Shown here piece after piece: positions 49,251 through 61,930 of a stretch of DNA of 64,000 nucleotides. The notes below the pieces were generated by a model. It made no database searches. It saw nothing but the letters and a program-made list of their open reading frames with translations, and was not told where the DNA came from. The position numbers and the translations under genes are program-made. Origin of the DNA: Rotaria socialis (lineage: Eukaryota > Rotifera > Eurotatoria > Philodinida > Philodinidae); contig CAJNYU010002478.1 of the NCBI GenBank assembly GCA_905331475.1, positions 248,001-312,000 of the forward strand. Direction: 5' to 3'. Every line of letters begins with the position of its first letter. The first letter of the stretch is position 1.

Positions 49251-49865
49251 CAGTACTATGAAGAAATTTTATTTTTCAAATAAAAAAAGAACTGATTTTT
49301 GTTTAACCAAAATTCTATCTAAGTGAAGTTCATTGAAGACTAGTGGAATGTTGATATCTTAGATTCTTCACAATATCTTATGCATCGAAAAAGTGATTCT
49401 CAAAATGGATATGATGGTAAAAACTGATCCGTACTTCAAGTATTATTCATAATTATTACCTAGCTTCCTTTCAAAAAATCTTGTTATCATTATTGAGTGT
49501 GGAAAGAAATGTCTTTTTTGTTTATGATGAGATGAAATATTTTTATGGCAAAGAAAAGTGCTTTTAGGTATAACATGAAGAGAAAAAAACTTTTTCTGAC
49601 AGGAAACACGCTTTTCTTCGATTAAGCAAGTGAGCTATTAAATTGTTTGTTGGATCTAAATAGGCAATATAGCATTGATTAAAAAAAATAGATATTCACT
49701 TACCGACTACAAGCAATAGATGAGTTTGATTTCAATTTTGTTTCGTATTAGGAACCTTTTTAGTTAGTATAAATTTTACTTCATTTGACAGAATGTGTCC
49801 AACTTCAGCTGAAAGAAGAAACAATACTTTTGTAGCATCCCAATATATATAGGTTCTTTCCCATG

Positions 49866-50196
49866 TAATAAAAACCGCACGAAAATCGGCGGTTAACCGC
49901 GGTTTTACCGGTCCAGTTACCGGCTTTCATTAGCGCAGAACGGATAAATACCGCGGTTTACCACAAAAAATGAACTGGCATTTACCGCGGTAAACCGCCG
50001 GTTTTGATTAATACCGCGGTTACCGCTAAAAAAAGCGGTTAACCGGCTCATCTATAATTTTTGACAGAAAAATTCTTCCAAATCATCAATTAAACTATTT
50101 TAAAGATCCTTTTCTTTTACTTTTACATGCGATAAACATGCGCAAAAAACGCCGGTTTACCGCAAAAATTGATCCGGTATTCGCAACATGGGTTGT
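49866..50196. mobile_element. MITE-like element of GGTTAACCGCGGT repeats
   Basis: The ends are inverted: CCCATGTAATAAAAACCG (49861 on) and, in reverse, CCCATGTTGCGAATACCGG (to about 50192). The interior is dense in ACCGCGGTTAACCG words that are self-complementary. Flanking octamers do not match. Non-coding. Confidence 0.6.
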
Positions 50197-50207
50197 TTTC
50201 TTTTTTA

Positions 50208-50635
50208 CCTGGGTGATTGAATACGGTCACCAGATACGGGTCAGAGATGCCACTAGGCCGGCCTGCAGGTCAGCAAAAAAATTTATTTTTTAACTGTAGC
50301 CTCGCCTGATTCGTCCACATAATATTGAACCAGGTTAACAGACTATGCCAGCTCAAAGTTATTGACCTGATGCAAGTCTTTTTTGAATGAAAATATTGAT
50401 GATGATTTGTCTTTTTTATTGATTTACTATTAAATTGATACAAAAAGATCATACAAAAAAGACTTCAATCAGGTCAATAATTTTGAGTTGGCATAGTCTA
50501 TTAACATGGTTCAATATTATATGGACGGATCAGGCGAGGCTACAGTTAAAAAAAAATTTTTGCTGACCGGCTTGGTGGCATCTCTGATACGGGCCATATA
50601 TGGCCATATACGAACCGTATTGTTCGGCCAGGGTA
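50208..50635. mobile_element. Outer palindromic element interrupted by a younger insertion
   Basis: Ends CCTGGGTGATTGAATACGGT and, in reverse, CCCTGGCCGAACAATACGGT are inverted copies. Without the 345-bp insertion and one copy of its duplication, the element is about 75 bp. It resembles the ACGGTC-rich element 1 kb to the left in word content. Confidence 0.5.
50234..50594. mobile_element. hAT-like MITE nested inside another repeat
   Basis: The element is 50242-50586 (345 bp), with inverted arms of about 140 bp: left CAGAGATGCCACTAGGCCGG, right in reverse CAGAGATGCCACCAAGCCGG. The flanking octamers ATACGGGT (50234-50241) and ATACGGGC (50587-50594) agree at 7 of 8 positions, as expected for a hAT target duplication with one later change. 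Non-coding. It is clearly younger than the ACGGTC repeat it splits. Confidence 0.8.
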
Positions 50636-51029
50636 GCGTTAGTATCATTGTCACCGAGAATAATCAATGAGGTTACTGTCGGTAAACGATCTACTATTTG
50701 AGCTTTAATGATTTGTGGTATCTGACCAGGCTTAGTAAAAGTTATTGTAATTGAATAATGCTACAGTAATATTACGGTTTGATCGCTATAAGCTACCTTG
50801 ACGCCTATTTGTCTTGACATCTTCAAATATTTTTGGACGTCAACAAATTGCAAATTTTGGTTTTCTCTTCTCACTACTTCAAAGTGCAGATGCGTACGTA
50901 AAATGAAGCCAGTTAAAATCTCAGTTAGATAAATTTCATTTTAAAAATTAGCAAATTGTACTTTGGCCCTTACGATTGACAGCTTTAAATAAAGAAGTCT
51001 TTTGGTTGTTTAATAATAAGATACCCAGG

Positions 51030-51545
51030 TCCATCATTCAGATCAAATGAAACGGTCAAGAAACGGCGTAGTTAATGCTCTAAACGATGAAAAACGACCG
51101 CCGTTTTTCGTTAGCTCGAATTACGGGTCATTTTTCTTCGGAACATTAACGACATCATTTAAGGCCATGTCCGATGGCAAAGTTCGAATGATAAAAGGAC
51201 TCCATTTTTCCTCTTTACCGTCTAAATCTCGCTGTTTTTCACCGTATCACATCGTTTTCCGGTGCTTCTTTGCTAACCATCATAACGGTTGCTATTTTTC
51301 AGTCGTTTAGAAGAGTTTACGAACCGTCATATATAACATGAGTAGACTGACTCCCACATCCTCAGGTCGTCTATAGAGTCTGTACACAATCTACGTTTTG
51401 TCCTGCAATTCTCTGTATGCAATCACGACAATATGTGACCGTAATACTGGACGATGTAAAACGCTAAAAGACGACCGTGTACGGTTGTGTAGGAAGCGTC
51501 TACGGTCTTTTACAGTCGTTTACGGTCGCATATGAAGTCTGTAAT
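51030..51545. repeat. ACGGTC-rich repeat stretch
   Basis: Words such as AACGGTC, TTTACGGTCG and AACGACCGCCG recur in both orientations (for example 51049-51115 and 51470-51545), as in the elements to the left. No clear ends were found, so I call it a repeat-derived region rather than a defined element. Confidence 0.45.
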
Positions 51546-51574
51546 CGTCAACCTTGGTTGAAGGTACAAAGTTT

Positions 51575-52330
51575 TCTAGAATCGAAATCTTTTTTAACAT
51601 GTTTGTTATTATTCGAGACGGAGAAGAAAATACGTTTCGTTCCATATGGTAACAGGTAAGAATAGTCATTCTATTATTCTTTTAATGTCTTTTTTATTTA
51701 CAGTTTTTTTGATCAAGTACACAAACGAAAAGATCAACGACTTCCGCATATTAAAGCTGATCTTTTAAGTATGTCGTTACATGATCGTTATGTGATCGTT
51801 CAGCCAAATTCATTATTACATTCGGTAAGTAGATTATTCTTTCTGTTGTTGTATAATAGCTAGACGTATTTTTCACCTTTTTGGTTCGGTGCCATATTTC
51901 GATGATACTTATGTAAATATTATTTGTTTTAATATTTATTCAATTTATTTATGCTAATTAAGTTACATTTGGCGAGGAGACAAGAGGCATGTATCTATAC
52001 TAAATGAACTTTACCAAAAAGGTATGTCTTTCAACGGTCTTTGTTAATGTAACTACAATACTTCTTAATTTGATGTATTCATGATGTTTTTTGTGGCAAA
52101 CTTGTTAATCTTAGTTAACAAACTGCTACTGTCGAGGCTATTCAAAATTATATTCTCTTTAGTGATGTTTAAACTGGTACTCTATATGATAGTTTTATTG
52201 ATCTTCAAGTTGGTGATGTTGATGCTGGGAACAATGAAACAATCTCGTGATACTATTTATCGTGCTGGAATATCGATTCGTGGTGGCCTTAATAATGCTC
52301 AACTTCGTGGTACACCTATGGATAAAAAAC
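51575..52330 (+). pseudogene. Decayed multi-exon gene fragment, unidentified
   Basis: Exon-like blocks with good splice sites follow one another: one ending at 51655 (KKIRFVPYGN, donor GTAAGA), 51704-51824 (SFFDQVHKRKDQRLPHIKAD..., acceptor TTACAG, donor GTAAGT), 51963-52021 (YIWRGDKRHVSILNELYQK, donor GTATGT) and 52163 on (GTLYDSFIDLQVGDVDAGNN, later TIYRAGISIRGGLNN). The phases do not match between the second and third blocks, and the last needs a stop to be ignored and a frame change, so the gene looks broken. The residue composition is that of real protein. I do not recognise the family. ACGG-rich repeats flank it on both sides and may have disrupted it. Confidence 0.4.
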
Positions 52331-53180
52331 CCCATCGATCAAAACGGGTCATCATAAACCACCGTAATCATAAGCGGGCGTTACTGTACCGTATTCCACC
52401 GTGAATGACCATGTTTTTATCGTATTGTGCCGCTACAGCACAGTCAATATTACGGAACATACACAACACCGTATTCGTATCGTAAATGTTCTTAAAAAAT
52501 ATCTTACTACTGTTGTAATCTATCACAGAATCAACCATCTTACTGTCCGTTTCATTCGATCGAGTTATTGTTATATACACCGATGGTATAAAAGACTGAA
52601 TCTTTCTTTCATATATCAGATGCCATGTTTTATTTATAAGAATAAAAACTTACTCATATCCCTAGTTTTCAAAAGAGATGCTGTTTGGTGATATGATCAC
52701 TTTTCGGTGTAGGTGTTACTAGATCGACGCTCACATCCATTGACTAAAGTTCTCTTTTACCGGTGAAGTTAAAAAAACCTAAATCCCTAGAACACACCAA
52801 ATAATATCCTGTGTCAACGATTATTCTAAGATAGATGAGATGTCAGTGCTTTATCAGAGGATATATTTTCTAAAATTTGACGATATGTAAGCGTACTTTG
52901 GTTCGCTATGAATTGAGTAAGTATTCGAAGTAAATGAAAACTTTGGAAGAACTTCAACGAAAAAAGACTTTTCAAAATTCAGACTCTATTTATCACATTT
53001 ATTCTCATTTTCATTCGGGGGTTCTGTTGAATAAAAACACGAATCTGATTTTTACTAGAGAAATTTACCATTAAGTAAATACGAAATCTTTTTAGTATCT
53101 GAATAGAAATACTAGCAAAATAGACGAGTCCATTAAAATCGAAAATTTCGAAGATTACTCAGTTTCTAAAATTCTTTTCT
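52331..53180. other. Repeat-flanked intergenic sequence
   Basis: The first 230 bases contain more ACGG/CCGTA words (for example near 52420-52490) like the elements to the left. The remainder is AT-rich with nothing recognised. Confidence 0.4.
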
Positions 53181-53508
53181 CCCCAGGAGAATGATTCCGA
53201 TAGTGAGATCCTATCGGATTCGTGTCGGAATCTTATCGGATATAGTATGAATTTAATTAAACCGACGAAATCCTATCGATATCTTGAGGGTGTGGGACCT
53301 ACAATCGGAACCCTAGTGTTGGAATCCGACAGGTCCCGGTGTCGGAATTTAACGGAATCCAACATAAATCGACCCATGTGTTCTGTTGGCACCATATGCT
53401 TATTCATCGATGATTAAGAAAATGCTTTTTTCCGTCGGATCCGTTAGTAGGTCCGTGACCAGGAATCTGATCGGATTTTGTCGGCTTGTCGGATTCATTC
53501 AACTGGGG
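53181..53508. mobile_element. TCGGAATCCGAC-rich inverted-repeat element
   Basis: The ends CCCCAGGAGAATGATTCCGA (53181) and, in reverse from 53508, CCCCAGTTGAATGAATCCGA match at 17 of 20 positions. The interior is full of ATCCGACA/TGTCGGAT words, the same vocabulary as the interior of the hAT-like element at 5259-6048, though the ends differ. Target duplication not visible. Non-coding. Confidence 0.6.
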
Positions 53509-54301
53509 ATCGTACGAAATCGTGTAATTAGATGAAAAATAGGTTTATAATTGTCATATTTGGTGGAGTTAGTTACTCATGTTCAATGTCGTCGTCCCCC
53601 CCTCCTCCTCCCTTAGGGATGTAACAGTTCTCAGATCTAAGGAACTATCTGAACAGTACTTTTGATAGAAATAGAAACTAACACTGAACTGTCATACTCC
53701 TACCTCCCTTTGTGAGAGAGTAGATGGCGCCACATAATTTGTTAAATTATTATTCCTTTTCTAAAAATATGATAAATATTTAACTAATTCTTGATCATAA
53801 ATACATTTTTTTTTCTTTTTATATCAAGAAATTTTTAATTAAAAAAACGGAGGCTGCTTTGTCATGGCTATGCAAGATTATTATTATTTTTTTGTTTGTT
53901 GTTATTTTATGATTCATATGACTTTTCCTTGTTTCATCATTACTCGTGACATATATATATATCTATACACATATTGACCGACACTTTCATAACTCCTTTA
54001 TAGATTGTAAAAACACCGTATCTGGTTAGACTAAAAATCACTGCATCATCATCGTTATTCGTCGTATTCAACGATTTCTTCTGGCGTCTCGTTGATTGTC
54101 GTCATCGTCGTCGATTGTTCAATAACTTTCCTTTCTAGTTTGCGTGTGTGCGTGTGGCATTTTTTCACAGAATAGTTGAAATAGTGTTTGTTTTTACTCT
54201 GCTAATTTTGATTTCTCATCTTACAACGATAAAAAAAATAAACGGCGTGTATCAGTTTTATTTCTGTATCACTGTATCTTTAATTGTCTATTGAAAAAAT
54301 C
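53509..54301. other. Intergenic, promoter side of the RBBP6 gene
   Basis: Includes a C-rich patch (53597-53615), a short TA run near 53951, and a TCGTCG-rich pyrimidine stretch (54045-54120) that is probably 5'UTR. No separate gene. Confidence 0.4.
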
Positions 54302-57300
54302 ATGTCGATCATTCGATATCGATTTAAAGCAGACAAAAATTTTGAATCAGTAAATATCGATGGTATGAATTGTTCTCTTGGAGAACTTAAACGTTTAATT
54401 GCTGCAAAATTATCACGTTCAGGAAGTTACTATCCTAAAGATGATTATGATTTGATCATAAGCAATGCCAACACTCATGAAGGTTCGTTAGAAATTTTTT
54501 TATCTCGCTAAAATTATTATCCTCTCTTTTGTCCAGAATATAGAGATAATTCGGATTTAATACCTCGTAATGCAAGTGTTATCGTCGCTCGACGTATGCG
54601 TGGAGCAGTTGATACATTAACACCATTATCACATCAAAAACCGGTTGCTTCATCAGACGATATCGTGAAAGAGTAAGATTATTTTACTAGTTGAAAAAAT
54701 AATTAAAGTCTTTATTTTCCTTCCTTCTTTCGTATCGTAGTATTCTTCTACCTGCCATTATGCATCACAATCAAAATGCTGCAACAATGTCAGGAACATC
54801 ATCATCAACGGTTGAAACAAATATGGCTTCGGTGAAAAAGAATCCAGAAGTACATACACGATTAGAATAAAACATTTTAACTAAATTTTTCAATATTCTA
54901 GTCGACAAGTAATACATCATCATCATCAAAAGAAATGACTGAAGGTGAATTAATTAAAGAAATTCAAATGGGTTCTCAAGCTCGTTATGTGTAAGATATT
55001 CTTGTCTTCCTTTTTTCCTTCAACTGAATACTCTAATTCACATGGTCTATTTTTTTTTATAGAACACCACAACCATCGTATCGTACAAATCTATTTGTTT
55101 GTCATAATTGTAAACAGCCTGGCCATATAAAAAGTCAATGCCCTTTGATGCTGGTAGGTTTTTAGGTTTGAATCGATGTAACATAGAGTAAAGATTATTC
55201 ACCCTGAACAGTTTTTTGTATTGAGTAATTCCCCGGAAATGAGCCCTTTGTTGTCATGAATAGTATGTATTTTGCTTTGCTCTATTAACAACGAAAGCCG
55301 TTGTAATGCACACAGCAGATGTTTCAGCATTCACATGCAGAACAGCAAAAGGAATAATGTTATCTGCATTGTATTATGATAAGGAGTCGTCGGATACATA
55401 TGATAAAAAGAAAGACTAGTCACGAACATTGAATAGAGACAAAAAAAAATTAAACAAATGCAACAATATTCATTGTAACATCTTATTTTCTTCGTTTAAT
55501 CAACTTTGTAAAGTGAAAGGATTTTAGCTTGTGTTGCTTTGTGTTGAAAGTAAATATTTGAATAAAATAATTATTAAAAACAAAACAAAATAAACATTGC
55601 ATAATGTTGGTGAAAACTTCTTCCGCGAAGTCTAATAAATACTAATACCAATGGTGCGTAGATTGGTGATTTTATTGTATATATTCAACTCAGTCCTGCT
55701 TGATGTTCTTATTTTTTTCTTATTTTTTTAAAATGTATATTAATTTATTCAATCATTCATAATAAACAATCCTAGAAACAATCATAATACATTTATATAC
55801 ACACAATTCACTTTATAACTATAGAAATAATAATCTTTTAATAATCAATGAGTTTTTATATGACATTTTTTGAATTTTCAGCAATCATCCAATTCGAATT
55901 CGAGTGGTAATACCTCGAATATATCATCATCAGCAAATGATGCATCCTTGTCAACAAATTCAAATTCTAATAGACAATCTCACGCACATCCATCACATAT
56001 TGTTACACGCAATGCACCATATCCGATGTCCTATCATCGTGGAAATCGTGGTCACCGTGGTGCTGGTCACCCACGTGGCGAACCACAACCTAAGAAAACT
56101 ACAGGTATCCCACGTGATCGTCTTATTCCGGTTCCAAAACATATACCTGGTGCACTGAGAGATCAAACTGGCACTTCAGTTGTACCAAAACCAATGGCGT
56201 AAGTCAATCAATGTTAATAAATGAAAAACAAGAAATTTCCATTTTACGAATCATCATCATGAGCAAAAAGAATTATTAAGAGCAGAATTTAAATTGCATT
56301 CAATTTTTAAATTGAAATTGAGATGAAACTTTTCTCGCTTTTAGGCTATGCAAAAGTAGCTTTAGTCAAAAACTAAGATTGTATTTTCATGCTTTGACTT
56401 AGAATTAGTTCATGACTGTGATACTTGAAATTTTTTCGTATTTAATCATACATCTTTAGGCATTCAACTTATCAACAAGATATTATGTAAAAGTAAATGG
56501 CGGAAATCCTTGTTGTAAAATAAATTTCTTTTTCAACACCTATATTTGCTCATGATGTTGAATCATTTCGATTAAAGTGAAAATTATCGGCAACTTCTGA
56601 TCAAAAACATGTTCGAAATATTTCTAATTGTGTGGTTATTGTTTTAGAGAACTATTTGTCGCCAGAATCGAAAAAAAGAAAGATGCATTAGCTCTATTGG
56701 CACAACAGACCGATGAGAAAGGTGTTTCATTGCCGATATCGTCGTCATCAAAATCGACTGATAATGAACTTCCACCTAATGATCTTCTTTGTCCTCTATG
56801 TAAACAAGTTTATAATGATGCTGTTATTACACCGTGTTGTAATCTAAGTTTTTGTGATGACTGTAAGATAAATAAAATTTTCCATAATAAATATAGATTT
56901 ATTAATTTTTGGTTTGAATAGGCATTCGTACAGCTTTGATTGAAAGTTCTGAACATGAATGTCCTCATTGTCATTGTCAACATGTAGCGATTGATCAGAT
57001 AAATCCAAATTTATATTTACGAAATCATATCAAACGTTGGTACGAAGGGCAGAATCAATCGTCGTATTCAAATTTGTCTCAATCACAACATTCAGCTCAT
57101 ACATTAGATCAAGATGTTGATACAACACCAACAAGTCATCAAAGCTCTAATGATGTTGATGAGTATGATCCAACCACTCCACAACAACCTGTTGTTCCAA
57201 TCAAAACAGCACCTATTATTATAAAAATGCAATCACTTGGAAAAGCACAATCACCACCACCACCACCAATTGTTTCAACTCGACCAGCTGATATGACATT

Positions 57301-59283
57301 TGAAGATGAAAAAACATCTGAAATAGATCAAACAATACCGAAGTTTGTTATTTTAGTTTTTATAATTCTATAAAATAATTTTTAAATTTATTTCAGTCAA
57401 AAAGATGTTAGCGTAATGGAACAAACAACAGAATCATTTTCATCATCGACTATTAATGACAGTAAGTCATTGAATTTTCGTTTTATCCATTACGATCCAA
57501 ATAAAAAAATTTTGTAGTATACAGACTAACCTTTTTGCTTTCACCATAAATATTTTTGTTATCAATTAAATATGAATAACCTTTCGCTCTAGAGCGCATA
57601 TCAGTCAGTTTTGCTTATTGGATTCTTTGCACATTAGGTAAAGAAACGATGAAAACATGAATTGTAAAATAAATGCAGCAAACTTATTATTTAGAGATTT
57701 TGAAAATACATTAAATCTTACCACCTGAAATTTTAACTTCATTGTACTCGTTCGAATAGGTTTTTCTCTAAATTTCTCAAATTTATTTTTTTTCAAGTTG
57801 AGAAAGCAGAACGTGAAATTCCGTCATCTCAAGTTGCATCTGTAAACACAATTTATTCGTCACCATCACTTGCAACAACTATCGCACCAACAAATCCTGT
57901 TATTCCTCATTATTATTCAGTCCCTCCACATCAAAATGTTATGTATCCTCATCATATTCCACCAACAACATCCAACGGTCTTTATCAAATACAGCCGTAA
58001 GTGTCTTTGCTCAACGACGGAGAAAGAACCATTTTTGATTTTTTTAACTTAGAAATTATTATCCACCACCAATGGGAGTTCGTTATCCACCTGCTGGTAT
58101 GCATCATTATCCTGCATATGCACCAGCTCCACCAATTCATCACCATCATCATCCTCCACCACCACCTCCTCCAATTGTTGCTCCACCACACATTTCGACA
58201 AATGGATACAATCTACCTGCTTTTCATCCTCATACAGCTGCACCGTATACATCAACGTCAACATTTATTGCTCATCATCAAACGGCAACTCAACCAATAT
58301 CTACAGCGCTTTCGGAAAATGAATTTTATATGAAACAACGATATTTTCAACGAATGTAAGAATCTATTTTCATTGTTTGATGTTACAACATTTATTTTTT
58401 AAACTTTAGCCAACAGTCCCCTAGTCGTCGTCGTTCGCGTTCTTCGTCGTATTCATCTTATTCAAGCAGGTAAAATAACTTTTATTCTTTTAGAATAAAA
58501 AAAAAATGAAGAATCATTTCATGTTTTTTCAGTGATTCTCGTAGCTCCTCACGGTCACGTTATAATCGTCGTCGTCGATCATCTCGTAGTCGAAGTCGTC
58601 ATCGTGTAAAATCACCAGTACGAGATAATCGTCGTCAGCGACGATCATCTTCTTATCGAAACCGACGAAGACCCATTGACAGTAAAGACAAGCCATCATC
58701 AAAATATCGACGGTAAACATTGAGGAAAAAACAAAACATATTCTTTTCTAAATTCGATTTCGAATAGATCACCACCACCAAGACCATCTCGAGATAATGA
58801 GAGACGGCGTTCGCCTCGTCCACCACCTACTATTCAACAATCTACACAACGTACGATTGTCTATTTACAAGAATCTTCACATTCGAGGTAGCGAAAAAAC
58901 TTTTTGGAAATTGATTTCCTATTGACGATATTAGTTTGTTTAGTCGAGATCGTCGTCGAACAAGAAGTCGTTCACGTGAAATTGATGATCGTGTTAATTC
59001 TTCATCGAAAAAAGAACAACAACCACAAGCAGAACCAAAAGTTTCTTCGTCTGCTTCACCCTCAGTACGAGCACCGACAACTCTTTCGTCGAAAATTGAA
59101 ACTGTGGTAGAAGAAACACTGGGAAAAGTTCAAGAAGAAAATTCCAAAAATGGGAAAAAGCATAAGAAACATAAAAAACATCGTCATTCAAGTTCGAAAA
59201 GTAAAAAGCGTCATCGAAGTAAAGATAAAGACAAAAAGACCATCGTTGATACAACAACATCTGTCATTGAAATTCATTCATAA
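54302..59283 (+). CDS. RBBP6: RBBP6 homologue (DWNN, zinc knuckle, RING, RS tail)
   Basis: A 941-residue homologue of RBBP6/Mpe1/Snama, an E3 ubiquitin ligase and 3'-end-processing factor in known systems. Fifteen exons: 54302-54482, 54537-54672, 54741-54849, 54902-54990, 55063-55153, 55882-56198, 56648-56862, 56922-57342, 57397-57461, 57798-57996, 58053-58355, 58410-58469, 58533-58712, 58768-58887, 58944-59283; the total closes in frame. DWNN ubiquitin-like domain residues 1-80 (MSIIRYRFKADKNFESV; NASVIVARRM). CCHC knuckle about 183-196 (CHNCKQPGHIKSQC). RING about 349-395 (CPLCKQVYNDAVITPCC; CDDC; CPHCHC), with most zinc ligands in place. Then proline/histidine-rich stretches, an Arg-Ser region (SPSRRRSRSSS), and a basic tail (GKKHKKHKKHRH). 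It lacks the long p53/Rb-binding C-terminus of vertebrate RBBP6, as in other invertebrates. The start is the first in-frame ATG. AATAAA follows at 59407. Confidence 0.93.
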
Positions 59284-59406
59284 TAACTAATTTTGCTTTC
59301 TCATGTTATATATATATATATATATTATGTCGGAAAGAATTCTTTTCATGTATTTGTTTTTTCTGTTCTATTTGTTAATTTGTTTTTTTTTCGTTTTCGC
59401 CAGAAA

Positions 59407-59412
59407 AATAAA
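59407..59412 (+). terminator. Poly(A) signal AATAAA of the RBBP6 gene
   Basis: AATAAA lies 124 bases after the stop codon, following a T-rich 3'UTR and a TA run at about 59311-59325. Confidence 0.6.
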
Positions 59413-60020
59413 GTATATTGATGAAACGCTATCTCAATTTACAAGTTTTTGATTGAAAATATGAAAAACCTAATATTATGATTTTAACAGAATGCTTTCG
59501 AAATTTCAGTAGAACCTTGAAAATGAATAAACATCTTTTCAATTATATTTTAATCATATATAATATTTTCGTTCTTATCATCTAAATCCTTCACCGTGAC
59601 GTGTTTCAGCAACAATGTACACAGTATGTCCGACAGAAATAACCTTGGAATAAGAATAATATTGTGCAGATCTATTTTACGATCATTCCAATTAGCTTTC
59701 GTGTTAAAACACAGTCAAAAATAAGCGAAATAAAAATGTAAGAAATTTTTTTCACACAAATGGGAATATTTCTTTTCGACTGATAGGAATAGATATTACT
59801 ATTTCATGAATTGAATATAATTTTTAAAAGCATACTTATCAAGTGTTTCTTTTTTTCATTAATTATTCTTGAAATTTTATTCAATCATGTTTTTTATTCT
59901 TCATTATGATTTCGATATGCATTCATCATCTAAATCAATGACTTGACAGTGATGCTTTTCCATTAATCTTCTTCAATCAGTGAAACCTGAAATATTCATC
60001 GTATTGAGATCAATATTGGC

Positions 60021-60051
<31 letters not shown>

Positions 60052-61930
60052 CTGAGGATATTGCATTCCATAGAAAAAAAAGTTAATTAATGACTTTTCA
60101 CTTAATTTTTTCGGCAAATAATACTATTGATCAAATTTTGTTGTGGTATTAATATTAGAAAAATTCAATATGACTATTTTTATGCACTTGTAAAGGATAA
60201 TTAACAAAATAAATCAGACAACCGATATCAATATATCCATAGCGTGACTTCACAAGTTCACTTAAAATTTCCTGGCACTGTGTCGTGACTGAGTATCTCT
60301 TAATAAATTGTTATTGACTAGTCATGTTCTATGGCAAGATAATTTCGATCTATAATTAAATCTTTCTACAATGACAATTTGTAGCAACTAATAGAAATTG
60401 AGTTTGTGAACAAAAAGGAAATCAAGGTTTTTACTGTGAATCATATATTGTTAAGTAATACAGCTATAGGATTTCCATTTATCTGCCATTTCAATAACAA
60501 ATAATTGTCGCGAATATTCAAATAATATTTGCCTTCAGAATTAGACCATTGCAATATTTCAAATATCTTCTTGGCCTTTTTTTTCTTAAATCAGAAAAGC
60601 CAATGTTTAACAAAAAACATTTTGAAATCTGACAAATTTAACAACAACGTAAATTTAAGAAATGTAATCAGAGTTTTTCGAGTATTTTTTAAGTAATTTC
60701 AGAATCATAAATATAATTCACCGGTATTTTGAATGATTTTCAAAAAAGGAATCAAACTTCATTTTAATATAGTAAATTACTTTGAAATGGTACGTGGATT
60801 TTGTAGAAAAACTGGAACAGAGAAAAAATTTCTTTCTTCTATTAATGTTTAATTATCAATATCATTCTTGACTTCGATAAATATAAAATGAACGAGTTTA
60901 TGCGAATTAACCTTCGACTAATGTTTCTATCAATCATACTAAAACAACTGTGGAAACTATGTTTTCATCATTATCTTCTAACGCCTTACTCCAGCAATAT
61001 ATCAGAAACCTCTACAACTAGAAATACTAAACTTACTAAAAAGCTTACAATAAGGATTGCAACTCTTACTGTAATTGATTTTCAATATGTGGCATCAACT
61101 TTTTCTGTCAAAATTTTGTTGAATAATAAAAATAAATATCAAAGATATGGTAGAACAGAAAACTGAAGTTATGATGTTAATTCATGCATTTGTCTTCTTT
61201 TTGAATATATATATTCATAAATGAACGAATTCTATACTTTATCCTATAGAATGAAATGTAATAATTCTAACCAACGCAATCATTTTCTGCGAAGAATGAG
61301 TTCATGATACTCTTTTGTTTTATCGTATCATTTTGAAAACTTATACTGCTGAATCCTTCATATCAATTGATATTATAATTTTTTTTTAATATTTAACATT
61401 CATTCGACACAATAATATGTTGTGGCCGATTCAATTTTAAGTACTTTAGTTATAATTAAGTGTAATGGTCTTGACATTTTTCTTTGTCGCTATCTCTTTA
61501 TTCATACATCCCACCAATAATATTTTATGTCCAAGCTCTTCAAGAGGATTACTCATTTCCATGAATAAGTATTACATAGTGAATAATATTCATTTCAGAG
61601 ATAACGATTATTTAACAATCTAGATAGCATTAGTGTGCCAATGGCAAGACATTTTATTGCCGAAACGGTCTTATGACAAATAGCGTCCTCTCTTCTGTTT
61701 CTACATTTGATTGGTGCATTATGCATTAACATGGATGTAATAATGATAAATTAAAAAAACTCCTGAATGGTCGGTCGGTTCGTGCTTCTCGACGAACAAA
61801 CAGATGATCTTTTGTTCTCTTTCGTTTTTATGAGTATTTTGGATGTATTGACCATTCAACAATATGAAAGTGTATAATCGTTTATTTAGTTTGTAGATAA
61901 TGTGGTGACTTGAACAAAGAGAATAATACT
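59413..61930. other. Intergenic region before the Src-family gene
   Basis: AT-rich, with a TA run at about 60021-60047. An open frame at 60888-61166 (92 codons) has no similarity I recognise and is not called. The last ~150 bases probably contain the Src promoter and 5'UTR. Confidence 0.4.

Noticed and set aside
51047..51310. 87-codon plus-strand frame
   Set aside because: Made of ACGGTC/AACGACCG repeat words; judged repeat-derived.
60888..61166. 92-codon plus-strand frame
   Set aside because: No similarity, no splice partners, typical of chance frames in AT-rich intergenic DNA.
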